The notes beneath the pieces were generated by a model. It saw only the letters and a program-made list of their open reading frames with translations. It was not told the DNA's origin and ran no database searches. 64,000 bases of DNA, from contig NZ_FMBK01000015.1 in assembly GCF_900095025.1 (NCBI RefSeq), forward strand, positions 31,615-95,614, written 5' to 3'. This document shows positions 8,892-21,141 of the stretch, piece after piece; the first letter of the stretch is position 1, and each line of letters starts with the position of its first letter. A program made the position numbers and the translations under genes. Source of the DNA: Acinetobacter albensis. Lineage in GTDB: Bacteria > Pseudomonadota > Gammaproteobacteria > Pseudomonadales > Moraxellaceae.

Positions 8892-11800
8892 ATGCGTTTA
8901 AGCAGCTTAAAACTTTCTGGCTTTAAATCTTTTGCCGATAGTACGACTTTACATTTCAAGGCGAATCGTACCGCCGTAGTAGGACCCAATGGTTGTGGTA
9001 AATCCAATGTGATTGATGCCATTCGTTGGGTCATGGGTGAATCAAGTGCACGCCAGCTTCGTGGCGGTAGCATGCAAGATGTCATTTTTACCGGTACGGC
9101 GAAACGTAAACCTGTGGGTGTGGCCAGTGTAGAATTACGCTTTGACAATACCTATGGCAAGCTGGGTGGCGCTTATAATGCTTACAACGAATTGGCAGTG
9201 CGTCGACAAGTCACTCGTGATGGAAAATCTGATTACTATTTAAATGGTACCAAGTGTCGTCGTCGTGATATTACTGATATTTTCTTAGGAACAGGACTTG
9301 GACCACGCTCCTATGCAGTGATCGAACAGGGCATGATCAACCGTTTGATTGATGCTAAACCTGAAGAAATGCGGATTTTCATTGAGGAAGCGGCAGGGGT
9401 TTCACGTTATCAAGCACGTCGTCGCGAAACTTTATTGCACTTAGACCATACCACGCAAAATTTATCGCGATTGGACGATATTGCTGCGGAACTTAAGTCA
9501 CAGCTCAAAACTTTGAAACGTCAGTCTGAAAGTGCGCTTCAATATAAAGAATTAGAAACTCAGATTCGAACCATTAAAGTTGAAGTTTTGTCTTTTCAAT
9601 GTGAGCAAAGTAGCCGTTTACAGCAAGAATATACTGTGCAGATGACTGCTTTAGGTGACACTTTTAAATTGGTTCGCTCTGAGTTGAATACACTCGAACA
9701 CGATTTAACCGCGACTAGTGAATTATTTCAACGTCTGATTCAACAGTCGACCCCTTTGCAACAAGAATGGCAGCAGGCAGAAAAAAAGCGTTCTGAATTG
9801 AAAGTGACGGTGGAACAAAAGCAATCTTTGTTGCAGCAAAATAGTTCAATCATCACTCAGTTGCAACAACAAAAAATACAGACCAAAGAGCGTCTACAGT
9901 TGCTGGAATTACAAATAGAAAGCTTACAGGTTCAGCAGGATCAGCAAACTGAGCAATTACAACAACAAGAAAGCCAGAGTCATCAATACAGTCAAAGCAG
10001 CAGTGAGTTAAAAGCACAAAAGCAGCATGCAGAACAACAATTTGAGGGGGTTAAAACTCAAGTTGAGAAAATGCAACAACAAAAAATGCAAATGCTGGCA
10101 CAAAGTGAACAATTAGCCAAAAATATTATGCGAATTGAGCAGCAAAAACAGAGTTTGCATCAACAGACTGCACAACTTCAACAGCAAGATCAGTTGAATA
10201 ATATTGAACAACTGGAATTTGAAAAAAGCGAACTGAGTCAACAGATTCAACAGCTAGAACAAGATATTTTAATCCAGCAACAAGATTTGAAACATGCACA
10301 GACGCAGTATTCCCAGCAAAAAAATGATGTTTCAAACTTACAATCTGCTATTCATGTGTTGCAAGCGGAACAAAAAAATCTGACGCAATTATTGGTGAAA
10401 AATAGCCCAAAAGCGTTGGATAATGTGGTGCAATTGGCACACGTTTTGAAGTTGAAGGGGCAAGCCAAAGTACATGCCAATTTAATTGAAAAGTTTTTAG
10501 CAGAGTGGTTGGGTGCCAATGTAGTGGATGCCGACCATGGCATTATGGAAAATATACCACGTCAACTTCAAATAAATAGCTTACAACAAGATACGATTCA
10601 GTTGGCGGATTTACCTTGTTTAGCCAGTTGGATTGAATCACCACAACATTCGCTTTGGCAGCAGGTGGCTGTCGCAGAAAATTTAAATCATGCGTTGTCC
10701 TTACAAACCCAACTCAGACAGGGGCAATCCATTTTAACGCTAGATGGTTATCAGGTTGCTGCGGATTGGGTGGTAGGTTTGTTTTTCGATGAAACCAGTC
10801 AAGCGGGACAAGGGAGCTTAAGTCATCGTATTCGTTTAGATGAAATTGAAAAAATATTAAGTGTCCAGTTAGCGCAGCTTAAAAGTATTGAACAGCAATT
10901 ACCTGAAGTGATACAACAGATTCAAACACTCCAACAAAATATTCAAGATCAGCAGGAAAACTTAAAGCAACAGCATACAGCCTTGCAAATGATTGATGTG
11001 GCAATGGCGAAGGCTCAAAGTACGCTGCAAGCATTTTCTATGCAGCAACAGCAGTTGCAAAGTCAACTTCAACAACTTGATGAACAGTTGGAAGAAGATG
11101 CGATGCAAAAAGATGATTTAGAAATTGATTTACATGTTTTAAATTTAAAGCTTGAGCAACTTTTACCAAATTATAAAAATTTGCAGTTTCAGCTTGAACA
11201 GTTCAGTGAACAGCTGGAACAGAATCAGCAGACAGAACAGCATGCTCAACAGGATGTAGAGTTACTGCGCCGTCAGAGTACTCAAACTCAGCAGCAAATG
11301 GCATTACTTGAAAAAGATATTTCGTTTTTAAAAATGCAATATCAACAAATTATGCTACAAATAGAACAGGCTAAAAAGTTAATTGATCCGGTTCAGTTGG
11401 AATTGCCGATATTGGAAACGCAGTTCCATCAACAAGCAGAAATGACTGAAAAATTACAAAAAACTTGGAGCGAATGGCAAGTTGAGCTGAATAATTTGCA
11501 AGAAAAACAGCAACAGTTGACCGAGCAGCGTCATCAACATCAGCAACAAGATGAAAAGTTACGTGGGCAATTAGAAGAAAAACGACTGGCTTGGCAAGTG
11601 GCAAAATCCGATTTTCAACATTATTCAGAACAACTCACCGCTTTAAATAGTGAAATGATCTGTGGCTTAAGTATTGATGTCATTTCGCATCAAAAACAAC
11701 TTGAAAAAGCCCAGCAGCAATTTGACAAGTTGGGCCCAGTTAATTTGGCAGCTTCTGAAGAATATGAAGAAATTTCCACACGCTTTACGCAATTGAGTCA

Positions 11801-12347
11801 TCAAATGCAGGATTTGGAGAAAACGGTTGATCAATTGAAAAATGCCATGAAAAGTATTGATCAAGAAACCCGTAAATTGTTCATGAATACTTTTGATCAA
11901 GTGAATTTAGAGCTACAAGATTTGTTTCCAAAAGTGTTTGATGGTGGAGAAGCGAGTTTAAGCCTCGAAGATGATTGGCAGTCAGGTGTAAAATTGATGG
12001 CACGTCCGCCAGGAAAGCGTAATAGCACTTTGGCTTTATTGTCGGGTGGAGAAAAAGCCCTGACTGCATTGGCTTTGGTATTTGCGATTTTTCGTTTAAA
12101 TCCTGCACCATTTTGTGTTTTAGATGAGGTTGATGCGCCTTTGGATGATGCCAATGTCGGTCGGTTTTGTAATTTGGTAAAAGAGCTTTCTGAACACGTG
12201 CAATTCATTTACATTACTCATAATAAAGTTGCAATGACCATGGCAACCGATTTGTTAGGTGTTACCATGCCAGAAGCTGGGACATCAAAATTAGTTACTG
12301 TCGATTTGGAACAGGCAAAAGAATACGGTTTAGTCGCGGAGTCATAA
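8892..12347 (+). CDS. smc: Chromosome segregation ATPase Smc
   Basis: Smc forms the ring of the bacterial condensin with ScpA and ScpB, both encoded at 24-25.4 kb. The 1151-residue protein starts MRLSSLKLSGFKSF; Walker A GPNGCGKSN is at 31-39. Long glutamine-rich coiled coils (about 170-500 and 650-1000) flank a hinge, and the C-terminal ATPase half has the signature LSGGEKALTALAL and Walker B FCVLDEVDAPLDDANV. The frame is open upstream to 8853 through gntR, but the ATG at 8892 has an AGGA ribosome site and the right N terminus. The coiled coil is unusually Gln-rich, as is common in this genus. Confidence 0.96.
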   Translation: MRLSSLKLSGFKSFADSTTLHFKANRTAVVGPNGCGKSNVIDAIRWVMGESSARQLRGGSMQDVIFTGTAKRKPVGVASVELRFDNTYGKLGGAYNAYNELAVRRQVTRDGKSDYYLNGTKCRRRDITDIFLGTGLGPRSYAVIEQGMINRLIDAKPEEMRIFIEEAAGVSRYQARRRETLLHLDHTTQNLSRLDDIAAELKSQLKTLKRQSESALQYKELETQIRTIKVEVLSFQCEQSSRLQQEYTVQMTALGDTFKLVRSELNTLEHDLTATSELFQRLIQQSTPLQQEWQQAEKKRSELKVTVEQKQSLLQQNSSIITQLQQQKIQTKERLQLLELQIESLQVQQDQQTEQLQQQESQSHQYSQSSSELKAQKQHAEQQFEGVKTQVEKMQQQKMQMLAQSEQLAKNIMRIEQQKQSLHQQTAQLQQQDQLNNIEQLEFEKSELSQQIQQLEQDILIQQQDLKHAQTQYSQQKNDVSNLQSAIHVLQAEQKNLTQLLVKNSPKALDNVVQLAHVLKLKGQAKVHANLIEKFLAEWLGANVVDADHGIMENIPRQLQINSLQQDTIQLADLPCLASWIESPQHSLWQQVAVAENLNHALSLQTQLRQGQSILTLDGYQVAADWVVGLFFDETSQAGQGSLSHRIRLDEIEKILSVQLAQLKSIEQQLPEVIQQIQTLQQNIQDQQENLKQQHTALQMIDVAMAKAQSTLQAFSMQQQQLQSQLQQLDEQLEEDAMQKDDLEIDLHVLNLKLEQLLPNYKNLQFQLEQFSEQLEQNQQTEQHAQQDVELLRRQSTQTQQQMALLEKDISFLKMQYQQIMLQIEQAKKLIDPVQLELPILETQFHQQAEMTEKLQKTWSEWQVELNNLQEKQQQLTEQRHQHQQQDEKLRGQLEEKRLAWQVAKSDFQHYSEQLTALNSEMICGLSIDVISHQKQLEKAQQQFDKLGPVNLAASEEYEEISTRFTQLSHQMQDLEKTVDQLKNAMKSIDQETRKLFMNTFDQVNLELQDLFPKVFDGGEASLSLEDDWQSGVKLMARPPGKRNSTLALLSGGEKALTALALVFAIFRLNPAPFCVLDEVDAPLDDANVGRFCNLVKELSEHVQFIYITHNKVAMTMATDLLGVTMPEAGTSKLVTVDLEQAKEYGLVAES

Positions 12348-12348
12348 T

Positions 12349-13347
12349 ATGGAAGTCACCACCATCGTTGGTATTGTTATTGCCGTTATCATTATGCTAT
12401 TCGGCTTAAGAATTTTGTTTAAAAAACCTACTGATGCAGCACCGTCATTAGAATCAAACTTGCATATGGATAAAGATAGCCAGCAACCTGTGATTCCACG
12501 TCATGTTCGCGATCAATTGCACAGTAGCAAAGCTGAAGCGGTCGCACGGGTAGAACCAACTTTGGCTGAAGTACCCGTGGTGACGAATGAGAAGCTTGAA
12601 CATTCTGAAGAGAAAATGACGGAAGCAGTTGGTGTTCAGCCAACAATTGCCGCAATGCCTGATTCAGTTGAAATCGAACAACAAGCGCTCAGTGACCAAC
12701 AGATTCAAGATCAAAACTCTAAAAACCCAAGCGTTGTCCAAGACGGCCTGATGGCAGCTGAAACATTACAAGCTCAACCAGGAAAAGAAAATACGCTGCC
12801 AGAATTTAGTTTAAATACTCAGATTGAAAAAGCTGAAATTTCAGAATTTGATGATGAAAGCAGTATTTTAGATGAGCATTTACATGAACAGCAACGTGTG
12901 GATGAGGAAAGTGCATTATCGACTGCGGTTGATTTTATTGCCCTCAATATTTATCCAGAACGTCGAGTGCTTTCAGGTGAAAAAACCTTAAAAGTCTTGC
13001 TTAAATATGGTTTGCGCTTTGGTGAAATGGCATGTTTTCACCGCTATAGCCAAGATGAAAGTAAATTGCTTTTTTCAGTGTTGCAAATTACAGATGAAGG
13101 TGCAGCAGGTTTTGACTTAGAAACGCTCTCGACTGAACAAGTCAAAGGTTTAGCTTTTTTCTTGGCATTACCGCATAGCGATGTACAAAATGCTTTTGAT
13201 ACGATGGATAGTATTTCGCGTTTAATTGCCCGTGAAATTGACGGCACGGTTTATGATCAAAACAATCAGGAATTTACCCCACAGCTCCGCGAACAATGGC
13301 GTCATCAAGCGATTGATTACCGTTCAGGTCATGCAGCAGAAGTTTAA
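12349..13347 (+). CDS. zipA: Cell division protein ZipA
   Basis: ZipA anchors FtsZ to the membrane at mid-cell. The protein has one N-terminal transmembrane helix (TTIVGIVIAVIIMLFGLRIL, about 4-23), a long acidic and proline/glutamine-containing linker (about 30-185) and a C-terminal FtsZ-binding domain (about 190-325, beginning near DFIALNIYPERRVLSG). The start codon follows the smc stop by one base, so the genes are tightly coupled. The 332 residues are in the family range. Confidence 0.9.
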   Translation: MEVTTIVGIVIAVIIMLFGLRILFKKPTDAAPSLESNLHMDKDSQQPVIPRHVRDQLHSSKAEAVARVEPTLAEVPVVTNEKLEHSEEKMTEAVGVQPTIAAMPDSVEIEQQALSDQQIQDQNSKNPSVVQDGLMAAETLQAQPGKENTLPEFSLNTQIEKAEISEFDDESSILDEHLHEQQRVDEESALSTAVDFIALNIYPERRVLSGEKTLKVLLKYGLRFGEMACFHRYSQDESKLLFSVLQITDEGAAGFDLETLSTEQVKGLAFFLALPHSDVQNAFDTMDSISRLIAREIDGTVYDQNNQEFTPQLREQWRHQAIDYRSGHAAEV

Positions 13348-13391
13348 TTTGAAACTGAGTGGCGTGATTTCTATAATAGCAAATAGATTGA

Positions 13392-15476
<2,085 letters not shown>

Positions 15477-15533
15477 AATTTTATAAAAGTCTTATGCGTC
15501 TAAAAGCATCCTTGATTCAATAAGAAGTCATTA

Positions 15534-15570
15534 TGAAGGACATAATTTATAGCATTATGTCCTTCATTTT
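15534..15570 (+). terminator. Intrinsic terminator after ligA
   Basis: A 12-bp perfect stem (15534-15545 with 15555-15566; TGAAGGACATAA) is followed by TTTT. It lies 57 bp after the ligA stop. Confidence 0.85.
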
Positions 15571-16204
15571 CGATGAGTTTAACTATCGAGAAGTTTGAGT
15601 TTAATTATTTCATTTAAATGGATAAATGTGGAAAATAGAAATATTAATTTCAGTTAAATTGTTATCCAAAAATGGAGTTCAATTGAATAAACCATTTATC
15701 TTTTACAGTACAGTTTGCGCTTCATTTTTAAAATAATTTAAGACGGTGGGGTTAATATTGATTCAATCTTTTAGTAGAGTATGTAGTGTTGCTTTTGCGA
15801 TCTTTTATAATGAGTAAAATCATTCAAATGATTTGGGAGTAATCATTTGTCTAGATAAGCATCCGTATAAAACTTTAATTTTAATCGCATAGTACATCTA
15901 GGTTGAGCCTACTTCATCCATAATATAAGACTCATAAAGTCTTTCTGCTCAGTCTCCCCATGAATAAGAACCATTTGTAATCGTTACAAATCTTAAAATA
16001 ATAGTTTTAGATGGAAAACAGATCTATAAAAATGCTCTGAATGACGCAAAGGCTTATTTTTTATATAAAAAGTGAGATGCGGTAAAGTGAAAATGCGTAT
16101 GCTTCTCATTTTTATTTTATAAAAATCATAAACTTACATAATTTATCTTTTGCATTCAGGAGCTGTTTTGGCCATACTATTGAAAAAGGGTAGGAGAATT
16201 TGAA
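15571..16204. other. Long intergenic region upstream of bacterioferritin
   Basis: About 630 bp without a supportable gene. It is AT-rich, with no tRNA-like or clear sRNA-terminator structure. The last 60 bp hold the bfr leader; a GGAG ribosome site sits in GTAGGAGAATTTGAA before the ATG. Confidence 0.5.
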
Positions 16205-16669
16205 ATGCGTGGCAATCCAGAAGTCATAGACTATTTAAATATGTTGATCGGTGGCGAACTGGCTGCTCGTGATCAATATCTCATTCATTCTCGTATGTAT
16301 GAAGATTGGGGTTTAGCTAAAATCTTTGAACGTATCGATCATGAGATGCAAGAAGAAGCAGCGCATGCCGATTCGATTATTCGCCGTGTTCTTTTCTTGG
16401 AAGGCACACCGAATATGAATCGTGATGATATTGAAACGGGTGAAGATGTAATCACGTGTTTGAAAGCAGATTTAAAGCTTGAATATCATGTACGTGAAAA
16501 ATTAGCGATTGGCGTAAAACTTTGCGAAGAAAAGGGCGATTACGTTACTCGCGATATGTTGCGTCAGCAAATGTCGGATACTGAAGAAGACCATACCTAT
16601 TGGTTAGAAAAACAAATTCGTCTGATTGAATTGATTGGTTTACAAAACTATATTCAATCACAAATGTAG
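16205..16669 (+). CDS. bfr: Bacterioferritin-family iron storage subunit lacking the haem-ligand Met
   Basis: Bacterioferritin forms a 24-subunit shell that oxidises and stores iron. The 154 residues align without gaps to the E. coli N-terminal half: Glu18, Glu51 and His54 of the ferroxidase centre are present, as are Glu92 and the late EEDH motif (126-129). Position 52, the haem-binding methionine in haem-carrying subunits, is alanine ([11 protein letters not shown]). It may therefore be the haem-free subunit type, working alone or mixed with a second Bfr encoded elsewhere. No bfd ferredoxin gene is adjacent. Confidence 0.9.
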   Translation: MRGNPEVIDYLNMLIGGELAARDQYLIHSRMYEDWGLAKIFERIDHEMQEEAAHADSIIRRVLFLEGTPNMNRDDIETGEDVITCLKADLKLEYHVREKLAIGVKLCEEKGDYVTRDMLRQQMSDTEEDHTYWLEKQIRLIELIGLQNYIQSQM

Positions 16670-16685
16670 AATGTAAATTTTTGAG

Positions 16686-16715
16686 CAAAAAGCCCAGTAC
16701 ATACTGGGCTTTTTG
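16686..16715 (+). terminator. Terminator between bfr and the peroxiredoxin gene
   Basis: CAAAAAGCCCAGTA pairs with TACTGGGCTTTTTG. It has T tracts on both strands, so it can serve both convergent genes. Confidence 0.88.
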
Positions 16716-16739
16716 CTGAAAGCAAACTTTTAAGATTAT

Positions 16740-17333
16740 CTATTTGACTGGTTTAACATTATTTTTTGACAGTTTTTGAATATCTGCTAAAACTTGGCCA
16801 GCATGGGATTGTGTGTTGACACTATTGTAGTGATAAACAATTGTCCCTTGAGGATCAATCAAAAAACTTTCACGTTTTGCAATTTTAGTTACGCCTAAAT
16901 TACGTACTATGCCGAGTTGAGTGGCCAGATGGTGATTATTGTCGGCCAGAATCGGAAAAGGTAAACCTAATTTTTCAGAAAATTTTTGATGAGATTTAAC
17001 ATCATCTAAACTGGCACCGAGCACCACGGCGTTATTTTTTAAAAATTGTGGATAGAGTGCCTTGAATTGGTTGGCTTCTTGCGTACACCCGGGTGAGTTA
17101 TCTTTCGGATAAAAATAAAGCACAACCCATTTGCCTTTATATTGGCTAAGTGAATGCCATTTTGAATTTTGATCTTGAAGTTTAAAGGCAGGCGCAATTT
17201 TGCCCACCCATTCTTTTTGGGAGTTTACATCTTTTTTTAAAACCGAATTTTCAGCATGACCCAGTGTTATAGCCCCAAAGGTTGTACTGATGCAAACTAG
17301 ACCGATATTCAATATTTTATTGTAGTTCATCAT
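16740..17333 (-). CDS. Exported peroxiredoxin (AhpC/TSA, Bcp-like)
   Basis: Peroxiredoxins reduce hydroperoxides through a cysteine thiol. The thioredoxin-fold domain begins at IAPAFKLQDQNSKWHSLSQY and carries the peroxidatic cysteine in PKDNSPGCTQEANQF. A hydrophobic N-terminal stretch (ILNIGLVCISTTFGAITLGHA) looks like a signal peptide, so it should act in the periplasm, unlike cytoplasmic Bcp. I choose the ATG at 17333 (MMNYNK); an ATG at 17363 would add ten residues. No second (resolving) cysteine is visible in the usual Bcp position. It is convergent with bfr; both deal with iron/oxidative stress, but linkage is only suggestive. Confidence 0.82.
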   Translation of the reverse strand: MMNYNKILNIGLVCISTTFGAITLGHAENSVLKKDVNSQKEWVGKIAPAFKLQDQNSKWHSLSQYKGKWVVLYFYPKDNSPGCTQEANQFKALYPQFLKNNAVVLGASLDDVKSHQKFSEKLGLPFPILADNNHHLATQLGIVRNLGVTKIAKRESFLIDPQGTIVYHYNSVNTQSHAGQVLADIQKLSKNNVKPVK

Positions 17334-17363
17334 ATATACTTTATAAGATTCATCGAGAATCAT

Positions 17364-17851
17364 TTGATTTTACCAAGATTTAAAATTGAATGTGGATAAG
17401 AATGTATGGGTATTTGTTTCTTGATGTAGATAACAACAATCGTAAAACTAAAACTTACGACAAAAATCAGAACAGCAAGGATATTGGCGCAACATGAATC
17501 AAGTGAAAACCGAATGTTGTAGCCTCGCTTGAGGCATGGCAAACACAATGAAATACTCGTAACAGTGAAGCTATCAAAACACGTCACGCGGAGGATGGAC
17601 GGATAGAAACGCGATCCCAGTTAGACTTCGAAGATCAAGATTATTTATTGGTTTATGTGCGTGTAAAAATATTGCTGATGCTCAGTAAGTAGGCCGAAAC
17701 AGCACGTTTGATCTGGATAAAATACAGAAATAGTTTAAAACGCACTAGCAAAAAATTATTTCTACTCAATGATTGCTAGACTGAGCAGATAGGCTCTAGT
17801 ATTGAAGACTAAAAGCTAAAAATAAAAGCCGTTATACTGCGACTCAAGAGA
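17364..17851. other. Non-coding region upstream of the biotin operon
   Basis: About 490 bp with no convincing gene on either strand. The middle (about 17490-17620) is visibly richer in G and C than the flanks and could be a degraded gene. At the right end TATACT (17833-17838) is a good -10 for the bio operon; no matching -35 is evident. No BirA-type operator is expected, since BirA here lacks a DNA-binding domain. Confidence 0.45.
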
Positions 17852-18589
17852 TTGAAGAAGAGCTTAGCATTGAAGCAAAAAATTTTACTGATTACAGGTT
17901 GGGGGGGCGGAATTCAGCCACTTGAACCTTTAAAAAAAGCACTAGAGCAACGAGGACATGCCGTCGAGCTATGGAATATTTTTAATGCTTTAGACCAACA
18001 TATTTTACAGCAAAAAGTAGCTCTTGCTCATGGCTTTGATGTGATTGTTGGTTGGTCATTAGGTGGTCAGTTAGCAACACTCTTGGTTGAGCAAATTGAA
18101 TTAAGATACACCGAGCAAAAAGTTCTCATTAGTTTGGCCTCTAATCCTTGCTTTGTTGCCGATACCACTTGGCAAACTGCAATGAGTTCACTCAATTTTC
18201 AACAATTTAAACACTCTTTTGAACAAGATCACATTGCGACTTTAAAGAAATTTGGATATATGATGTGTCAGGGCATGAGTACGCTTAAACTAGACTTCCT
18301 GACTTTACAAAATTTAATTCAACCTCAGCCAATTCCTTTATTAAAACAGGGTTTAATTTTATTGGAAAAATTAAATACCGTCAGTATCTTAAAAAAATAT
18401 GCAGGTCATCAATACCATATTTTTGCAGAGCAAGATACTTTAGTTGATTACAAGATTACGCAGAAATTTGCTGAATTCGAAGCGAAGTTTTTAAAAGTGA
18501 CAGGGATTAAAGGTTCACATGCATGTCCATTATTTCAAACACAGCAAATAACTGACAAAATCTGCCAATATTTACAGGAAATAAATTAA
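17852..18589 (+). CDS. bioH: BioH-like pimeloyl-ACP methyl ester esterase
   Basis: BioH removes the methyl group from pimeloyl-ACP ester, closing the BioC-started pimelate route. This 245-residue alpha/beta hydrolase shares with E. coli BioH the early LLITGWGGG oxyanion region, the nucleophile motif GWSLGG (Ser69), a following ASNPCF, an acidic AEQDTLVD and a C-terminal histidine in KGSHACPLF. The start is TTG (17852); a second TTG at 17870 has a better AAGAG ribosome site and may be the real one. It opens the bio cluster, which supports the role. The gene name rests on motifs and position. Confidence 0.72.
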   Translation: MKKSLALKQKILLITGWGGGIQPLEPLKKALEQRGHAVELWNIFNALDQHILQQKVALAHGFDVIVGWSLGGQLATLLVEQIELRYTEQKVLISLASNPCFVADTTWQTAMSSLNFQQFKHSFEQDHIATLKKFGYMMCQGMSTLKLDFLTLQNLIQPQPIPLLKQGLILLEKLNTVSILKKYAGHQYHIFAEQDTLVDYKITQKFAEFEAKFLKVTGIKGSHACPLFQTQQITDKICQYLQEIN

Positions 18590-18684
18590 ACATCAGGATA
18601 AGTGGTAAATATCGCAATTTATTTTTTATCTGTGCAGGTTTAAGATCAAGGACCTAGGTTTTTGCTGCATATACGGAGTTAAGG

Positions 18685-19980
18685 ATGACCGAAACAACTG
18701 ATCTGGAATTTGATCTTGCGCATATTTGGCATCCTTATACCTCTATGACTCAGCCTTTACCTGTGTTTAAGGTAAAGCAAGCCTATGGAGCGATTATAGA
18801 GTTAGAGGATGGCCGTCAATTAATTGATGGAATGTCCTCTTGGTGGTGTGCCATTCATGGTTATAACCATCCAGAATTAAATCAAGCCGTGACCGAACAA
18901 TTACAAAAAATGTCACACATCATGTTTGGTGGGTTTACCCATGATCCTGCCATTCAATTGGGAAAATTACTGCTTAAAATAACTCCACCCAGTTTAGATA
19001 AAATTTTTTATGCCGATTCAGGTTCCGTTGCGGTAGAAGTTGCTTTGAAAATGGCAGTGCAGTATTGGGTTTCACTGGGTCAACCGATTAAAACCAATTT
19101 TGTCACGCCACGTTCGGGCTATCATGGTGATACATGGAATGCAATGTCGGTTTGTGATCCAGTCACGGGTATGCACCAAATTTTTGGCACAAGTTTGCCC
19201 AATCGTTTTTTTGTACCCGCACCTAAAGTGGGATTTTATGAAGAATGGGATCAGTCAGATATTGCCGAATTAGCGCAGATATTAAAATTGCAACACAAGA
19301 ATATTGCCGGCTTAATTTTAGAACCCATCGTGCAGGGTGCAGGCGGGATGCGGTTTTATCATCCCGAATATTTACGTCAAGCCAAATTGCTCTGTGAAAA
19401 GTATCAAGTCTTGTTAATTTTTGATGAAATTGCTACGGGTTTTGGACGCACAGGAAAATTATTTGCTTGGGAACACGCTCAAGTTGAACCTGATATTATG
19501 TGTATCGGGAAAGGATTAACGGGCGGCTATATGACGCTTTCTGCAACCTTAACCAGTCAAAAAGTCGCTGAAGCCATCAGTCAGGGTGAAGCCAGTGTGT
19601 TTATGCATGGCCCAACGTTTATGGCCAATCCTTTGGCTTGTGCTGTTGCCGTAAAAAGCACCGAGATTTTATTGGCACAAGACTGGCAAGCGACAATTCA
19701 ACGTATCGAAAAACAATTACAACAGCATTTATTGCCACTCTATACCCTTAATTTTGTGCAAGATGTGCGTATTTTAGGTGCCATTGGTGTGGTGGAGCTG
19801 ACTTTTAGTGTTGATATGAAGACCTTACAACAGAAATTCGTCCAACGAGGGATTTGGATTCGACCGTTTGGAAAATTGGTCTATGTCATGCCACCTTATG
19901 TGATCAGTGAAACTGAATTAAACCGTTTATTAGAACAGTTGGTTGAAGTGGTCATACTGATGCAAGAAGGTGTAGCATGA
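18685..19980 (+). CDS. bioA: Adenosylmethionine-8-amino-7-oxononanoate aminotransferase
   Basis: BioA converts KAPA to DAPA with SAM as amino donor. The 431-residue class III aminotransferase has HIWHPYTSM near the start, [14 protein letters not shown], the PLP-binding segment [14 protein letters not shown], and the Schiff-base lysine in [16 protein letters not shown]. The gene overlaps bioF by the ATGA junction, so translation is coupled. Length and motifs match BioA. Confidence 0.95.
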   Translation: MTETTDLEFDLAHIWHPYTSMTQPLPVFKVKQAYGAIIELEDGRQLIDGMSSWWCAIHGYNHPELNQAVTEQLQKMSHIMFGGFTHDPAIQLGKLLLKITPPSLDKIFYADSGSVAVEVALKMAVQYWVSLGQPIKTNFVTPRSGYHGDTWNAMSVCDPVTGMHQIFGTSLPNRFFVPAPKVGFYEEWDQSDIAELAQILKLQHKNIAGLILEPIVQGAGGMRFYHPEYLRQAKLLCEKYQVLLIFDEIATGFGRTGKLFAWEHAQVEPDIMCIGKGLTGGYMTLSATLTSQKVAEAISQGEASVFMHGPTFMANPLACAVAVKSTEILLAQDWQATIQRIEKQLQQHLLPLYTLNFVQDVRILGAIGVVELTFSVDMKTLQQKFVQRGIWIRPFGKLVYVMPPYVISETELNRLLEQLVEVVILMQEGVA

Positions 19981-21134
19981 ACCTATTAAATCATTATGCG
20001 GCCAAGCTAGATGAACTAAAGCAGCAAGGTAATCTGCGTCAATTTACGACCAATATACAGGATGGTCGTAACATTCAGATTAATCATCAAAGTATGCTTA
20101 ATCTTTCATCGAATGATTATTTGGGTTTAGCGTCAAATCTTCATCTGCGTGAACAATTTTTTGATGAAACACCGAATGAATATCGGCTGATGAGTTCTTC
20201 ATCTTCTCGTTTATTAACAGGAAATTTCCCTGAATATGAGCAATTGGAAAATAGTTTAACTCATGCCTTTCGTGGTCGCGCTGCGTTATTGTTTAATAGT
20301 GGCTATCATATGAATATTGGTATTTTACCTGCACTGAGTGACAGCAAGACATTAATTTTGGCAGATAAATTGGTTCATGCCAGTCTCATTGATGGTATTC
20401 GCCTATCTACAGCAAAATATCTGCGCTATCGTCATAATGATTTAAATCATTTGATACAACTGTTACAAAAATATCATGTCGATGAAAGTTTTGATCGAAT
20501 TATTGTCGTCACTGAATCGATCTTTAGCATGGATGGTGATGAAAGCGATTTATCGGAATTAGTGCGGATTAAACAGCAATTTAGTAAAGTGATGCTGTAT
20601 GTCGACGAAGCGCATGCAATAGGCGTGCGCGGCGAGCAAGGTTTAGGCTGTGCTGAACAGTATGATGTTATAGATGAGATAGATTTTTTGGTTGGAACAT
20701 TTGGTAAAGCTTTGGCTTCGGTCGGTGGGTATTTGATGTGTCATCCAATTATCCGTGAATATTTAATCAATGCTATGCGACCACTTATTTTTAGTACTGC
20801 GCAGCCACCGATTTGCATGGCATGGACGCATTTCATCTTTCAAAAAGCTTTAAAGCTCAGCACACAGCGTCAACACTTACACGCTATTAGTCAATCTTTA
20901 CAACATACAATCCAGCACAAAGGTTTTGAATGTCCATCCACTTCACACATTGTGCCTGTGATTATTGGGGATTCACAAAAAACGGTAGAAAAAGCCAAAC
21001 AGTTGCAGCATGCAGGATTTTATATCATGCCCGTTCGGCCGCCGACCGTACCAAAAAACAGTTCCAGATTACGTATTTGTCTAAATACGCAAATCGATCA
21101 GACTGATCTTGATCAGTTAGTTGAAATGCTGTGA
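19977..21134 (+). CDS. bioF: 8-amino-7-oxononanoate synthase
   Basis: BioF condenses pimeloyl-ACP/CoA with alanine to KAPA using PLP. The 385-residue alpha-oxoamine synthase shows [31 protein letters not shown], the cofactor motif [14 protein letters not shown], and the PLP lysine in [13 protein letters not shown]. It overlaps bioA by four bases and is followed 7 bp later by bioC. Confidence 0.95.
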   Translation: MNLLNHYAAKLDELKQQGNLRQFTTNIQDGRNIQINHQSMLNLSSNDYLGLASNLHLREQFFDETPNEYRLMSSSSSRLLTGNFPEYEQLENSLTHAFRGRAALLFNSGYHMNIGILPALSDSKTLILADKLVHASLIDGIRLSTAKYLRYRHNDLNHLIQLLQKYHVDESFDRIIVVTESIFSMDGDESDLSELVRIKQQFSKVMLYVDEAHAIGVRGEQGLGCAEQYDVIDEIDFLVGTFGKALASVGGYLMCHPIIREYLINAMRPLIFSTAQPPICMAWTHFIFQKALKLSTQRQHLHAISQSLQHTIQHKGFECPSTSHIVPVIIGDSQKTVEKAKQLQHAGFYIMPVRPPTVPKNSSRLRICLNTQIDQTDLDQLVEML

Positions 21135-21141
21135 GTTTTGT

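Noticed and set aside
11897..12208. Antisense open frame opposite the smc ATPase end
   Set aside because: It lies wholly over conserved Smc motifs; no family resemblance.
15571..16204. A hidden gene in the long gap before bfr
   Set aside because: Frames are short and AT-driven and none has a start with a ribosome site and family-like sequence.
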